Shown here one piece after another: positions 62,555-64,000 of a DNA stretch of 64,000 nt. Made by a program: the position numbers and the translations under genes. Location of the stretch: assembly GCF_013415125.1 (NCBI RefSeq), contig NZ_JACCDE010000007.1:1-64000 (forward strand). The letters run 5' to 3'. The DNA is from Vreelandella glaciei (GTDB lineage Bacteria; Pseudomonadota; Gammaproteobacteria; Pseudomonadales; Halomonadaceae). The notes under the pieces are model-generated. The model did no database searches. It saw nothing but the letters and a program-made list of their open reading frames with translations, and had not been told where the DNA came from. Every line of letters starts with the position of its first letter. The stretch's first letter is position 1.

Positions 62555-63550
62555 TCACGCCATCAAGCGTTCCATCGCATCCCCCAGCGCTTCGCGCGGG
62601 GTACTACTCAGCAGCAAGGCGAGGGCAAGCCTTGCCTTGCGTGCACTGATATCGTTGAGCGCGATCACCCCAGAAGACATTAAATCGGCCAGGCTGCCGC
62701 TAAACTCATAACTGGTATTCACCGGTCCTTGAGCGCAGCTACTCACGACCGCGACAGGGACGCCTGCGCTAACCAATGCTCGTATGTCGTTCATCCAACC
62801 AGGGGGCACATGGCCCCGGCCTAAACCATCGATCACCACCCCCTTCGCCCCACTCTCCACGCATGCTTTCAGCAGTGCTGGTGAGGCATCCAGATAGGCG
62901 GGCAGTAGATCGACACGCGGCAGAGGGGTATCCCAGCCTTCAATGGCGGGCTCAATCGCAGTTGCCGCGTGATAAAGCTTTAATCGGTGACCGTCGATAT
63001 ACCCCAGCGAACCAGCGCCTGGGGCGTCAAACCCATGCAACTGGAAACTGCTCACTTTGCGGGCATGACGCGCCGCAAACAGCGACTCGTTGAACGCCAC
63101 GACACAACCAAGCTGACTCAGCTGGGGGCTTGCCGCCGCCACGATGGCATCGCAGATATTTTTAAAGGCGTCGGTACCTAGCTGGTGAGGCGCCCGCTGA
63201 GAACCGGTGATGACACAAGGTTTATCCGCCGGCAGCGTGAGCGAAAGAAAGTAAGCGGTCTCTTCCAACGTATCGGTGCCGTGAGTGATGACCAGACCGT
63301 CCACATCCGCCCGCAACAATGCTCTCCGCCCTTGATAATGGAGTTCAGCAAGATCGGCGAGGGTGACGGCATTGCTGGGTTTCTGCAGGATCGATATCAC
63401 TTCTAACGTAACGTCGACGCCCTTCGGCAGTGCCACCTGATCCAGCAACTGCTCGCCGCTTAAAGCCCCTGACTGGCTTCGCCCTGAGTCACTGGGCTTG
63501 CTGGCAATCGTGCCGCCCGTGGTCAATACCACGATGTGCTTTTTGGTCAT
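62555..63550 (-). CDS. L-asparaginase/glutaminase family amidohydrolase
   Basis: A 331-residue asparaginase-fold enzyme. Both active-site blocks are visible: TTGGTIASK (nucleophile Thr, residues 10-18) and ITHGTDTLEETAYFLSL (Thr/Asp, about 88-104). There is no signal peptide, so it acts in the cytoplasm. It is the first gene of an operon with TRAP, RidA and amidase genes, so its real substrate may be an asparagine-like amide other than asparagine. The divergent GntR gene and overlapping palindromes upstream are its likely control. Confidence 0.87.
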   Translation of the reverse strand: MTKKHIVVLTTGGTIASKPSDSGRSQSGALSGEQLLDQVALPKGVDVTLEVISILQKPSNAVTLADLAELHYQGRRALLRADVDGLVITHGTDTLEETAYFLSLTLPADKPCVITGSQRAPHQLGTDAFKNICDAIVAAASPQLSQLGCVVAFNESLFAARHARKVSSFQLHGFDAPGAGSLGYIDGHRLKLYHAATAIEPAIEGWDTPLPRVDLLPAYLDASPALLKACVESGAKGVVIDGLGRGHVPPGWMNDIRALVSAGVPVAVVSSCAQGPVNTSYEFSGSLADLMSSGVIALNDISARKARLALALLLSSTPREALGDAMERLMA

Positions 63551-63587
63551 TCAGGTTCTCGTGTTTTATATCTTTCTGAACAAACAA

Positions 63588-63613
63588 CAGACATCAGATG
63601 TCTGATTTCAGAC
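63588..63613. promoter_or_regulatory. overlapping palindromic operators
   Basis: A 17-bp perfect palindrome, CAGACATC-A-GATGTCTG (63588-63604), shares its last bases with a second one, GTCTGA-TT-TCAGAC (63600-63613). They lie 38 bp upstream of the asparaginase start, in the region shared with a divergent GntR gene, as expected for that regulator's operator. Confidence 0.6.
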
Positions 63614-63696
63614 TAGACTAAAGAACAACCCATTAGCAAGACAGGCCCATAAAACAATGGGACATAAATATATGTCTTTTAAATATATGCCAGCGA

Positions 63697-63710
63697 GCGG
63701 CTTAAGCCGC
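63697..63710. repeat. 14-bp palindrome upstream of the GntR gene
   Basis: GCGGCTTAAGCCGC is perfectly palindromic. It lies 57 bp before the GntR start. AAATATATG occurs twice just before it. The role is unknown; it may be a second operator or a hairpin in the leader. Confidence 0.3.
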
Positions 63711-63766
63711 TAGGCTTAGGGCATTGATAAAATGCAGAAAACACCGATGAGCCACGCGAGGCCCAC

Positions 63767-64000
63767 ATGAGTTTTAAACGCCAGCCCGAGATTAACTCGA
63801 CCAGTACAACCTCTTTTGGAGATTCGATGGATCGCAGTTCAGTTGCACTGCAGCTGCTAGAGCGTATTAAAAGCGCTCTAATACGAGGCGATCTTAAGCC
63901 AGGGGATTACCTACCCTCAGAAACGGAACTCACTCACACTCTGGGCATAGGTAAATCCAGCGTGCGTGAAGCCATTAAGATGCTGCAAGCAATAGGGATT
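63767..64000 (+). CDS. GntR-family regulator, N-terminal part (cut by window end)
   Basis: An open frame runs to the window end and encodes a GntR winged helix: LQLLERIKSALIRGDLKPGDYLPSETELTHTLGIGKSSVREAIKMLQ, read in pieces across residues 26-72. The style (PSETEL...SSVREAIKML) is that of the FadR/FCD subfamily. Start at 63767 has GCGAGG ahead; an internal ATG at 63827 with GGAG is an alternative. It is divergent from the asparaginase operon and its probable repressor. The ligand domain is beyond the window. Confidence 0.82.
   Translation, partial: MSFKRQPEINSTSTTSFGDSMDRSSVALQLLERIKSALIRGDLKPGDYLPSETELTHTLGIGKSSVREAIKMLQAIGI

Overview
The window looks like a chromosomal segment of a moderately halophilic gammaproteobacterium of the Halomonas/Vreelandella type. 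This is inferred from moderately high GC, gabT-gabD beside a MocR regulator, several TRAP and amino-acid ABC uptake operons, and general protein similarity; no rRNA or other taxonomic marker is present.

Layout. (1) 1-8892, minus strand: a BREX phage-defence locus (brxA, brxB, brxC, a Schlafen-AlbA_2/HATPase protein, pglX). The pglX gene is cut off at its 3' end by an IS30-family element whose transposase tail occupies the first 113 bases. (2) 9206-13498: GABA catabolism (gabT, gabD) and a divergent MocR/GabR-type activator. (3) 13612-22430: a lytic-transglycosylase-like lipoprotein gene and a TSUP permease gene that were once adjacent. They are now separated by a 7-kb catabolic island holding a LacI regulator, an amino-acid-type ABC transporter, a Gfo/Idh/MocA oxidoreductase and an FAD oxidoreductase. 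Duplicated junction sequence (81 bp identical), a ruined TSUP copy, an IS3 transposase remnant and a GlpD-like remnant mark its edges. (4) 22500-28585: an M24 creatinase-like hydrolase, a small unknown protein behind a possible Fur box, and a YfcC transporter/DUF1028/M20 amidohydrolase operon with a FadR-type regulator. (5) 28735-37197: mostly housekeeping or stress genes (OYE reductase, TspO, a ZipA-like protein, YbiT, a CbiX-like protein, ChaC, HPP, AidB). (6) 37295-38815: a tandem glycine riboswitch in front of a DadA-type oxidoreductase. (7) 38857-45941: an amino-acid ABC importer, a second MocR regulator, a class III aminotransferase and an SDR. A 12-bp motif shared by two intergenic regions ties them together. 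(8) 46238-57655: a long minus-strand operon for L-threonate/D-erythronate breakdown (ltnD, otnK, otnC, otnI, denD) with its own TRAP transporter, an aldehyde dehydrogenase and a 3-hydroxyisobutyrate-dehydrogenase-like enzyme, plus a divergent LacI regulator with a double operator. (9) 57669-64000: an asparaginase-TRAP-RidA-amidase operon with a divergent GntR regulator cut off by the window end.

Functionally the window is a string of small-molecule uptake-and-catabolism units, each with its own regulator, next to a damaged defence island. The points most worth following are the IS-truncated BREX locus with its unusual AlbA_2 insertion, the island scar, the YfcC/DUF1028/M20 operon, the asparaginase-TRAP-amidase operon and the riboswitch-controlled DadA-type gene.
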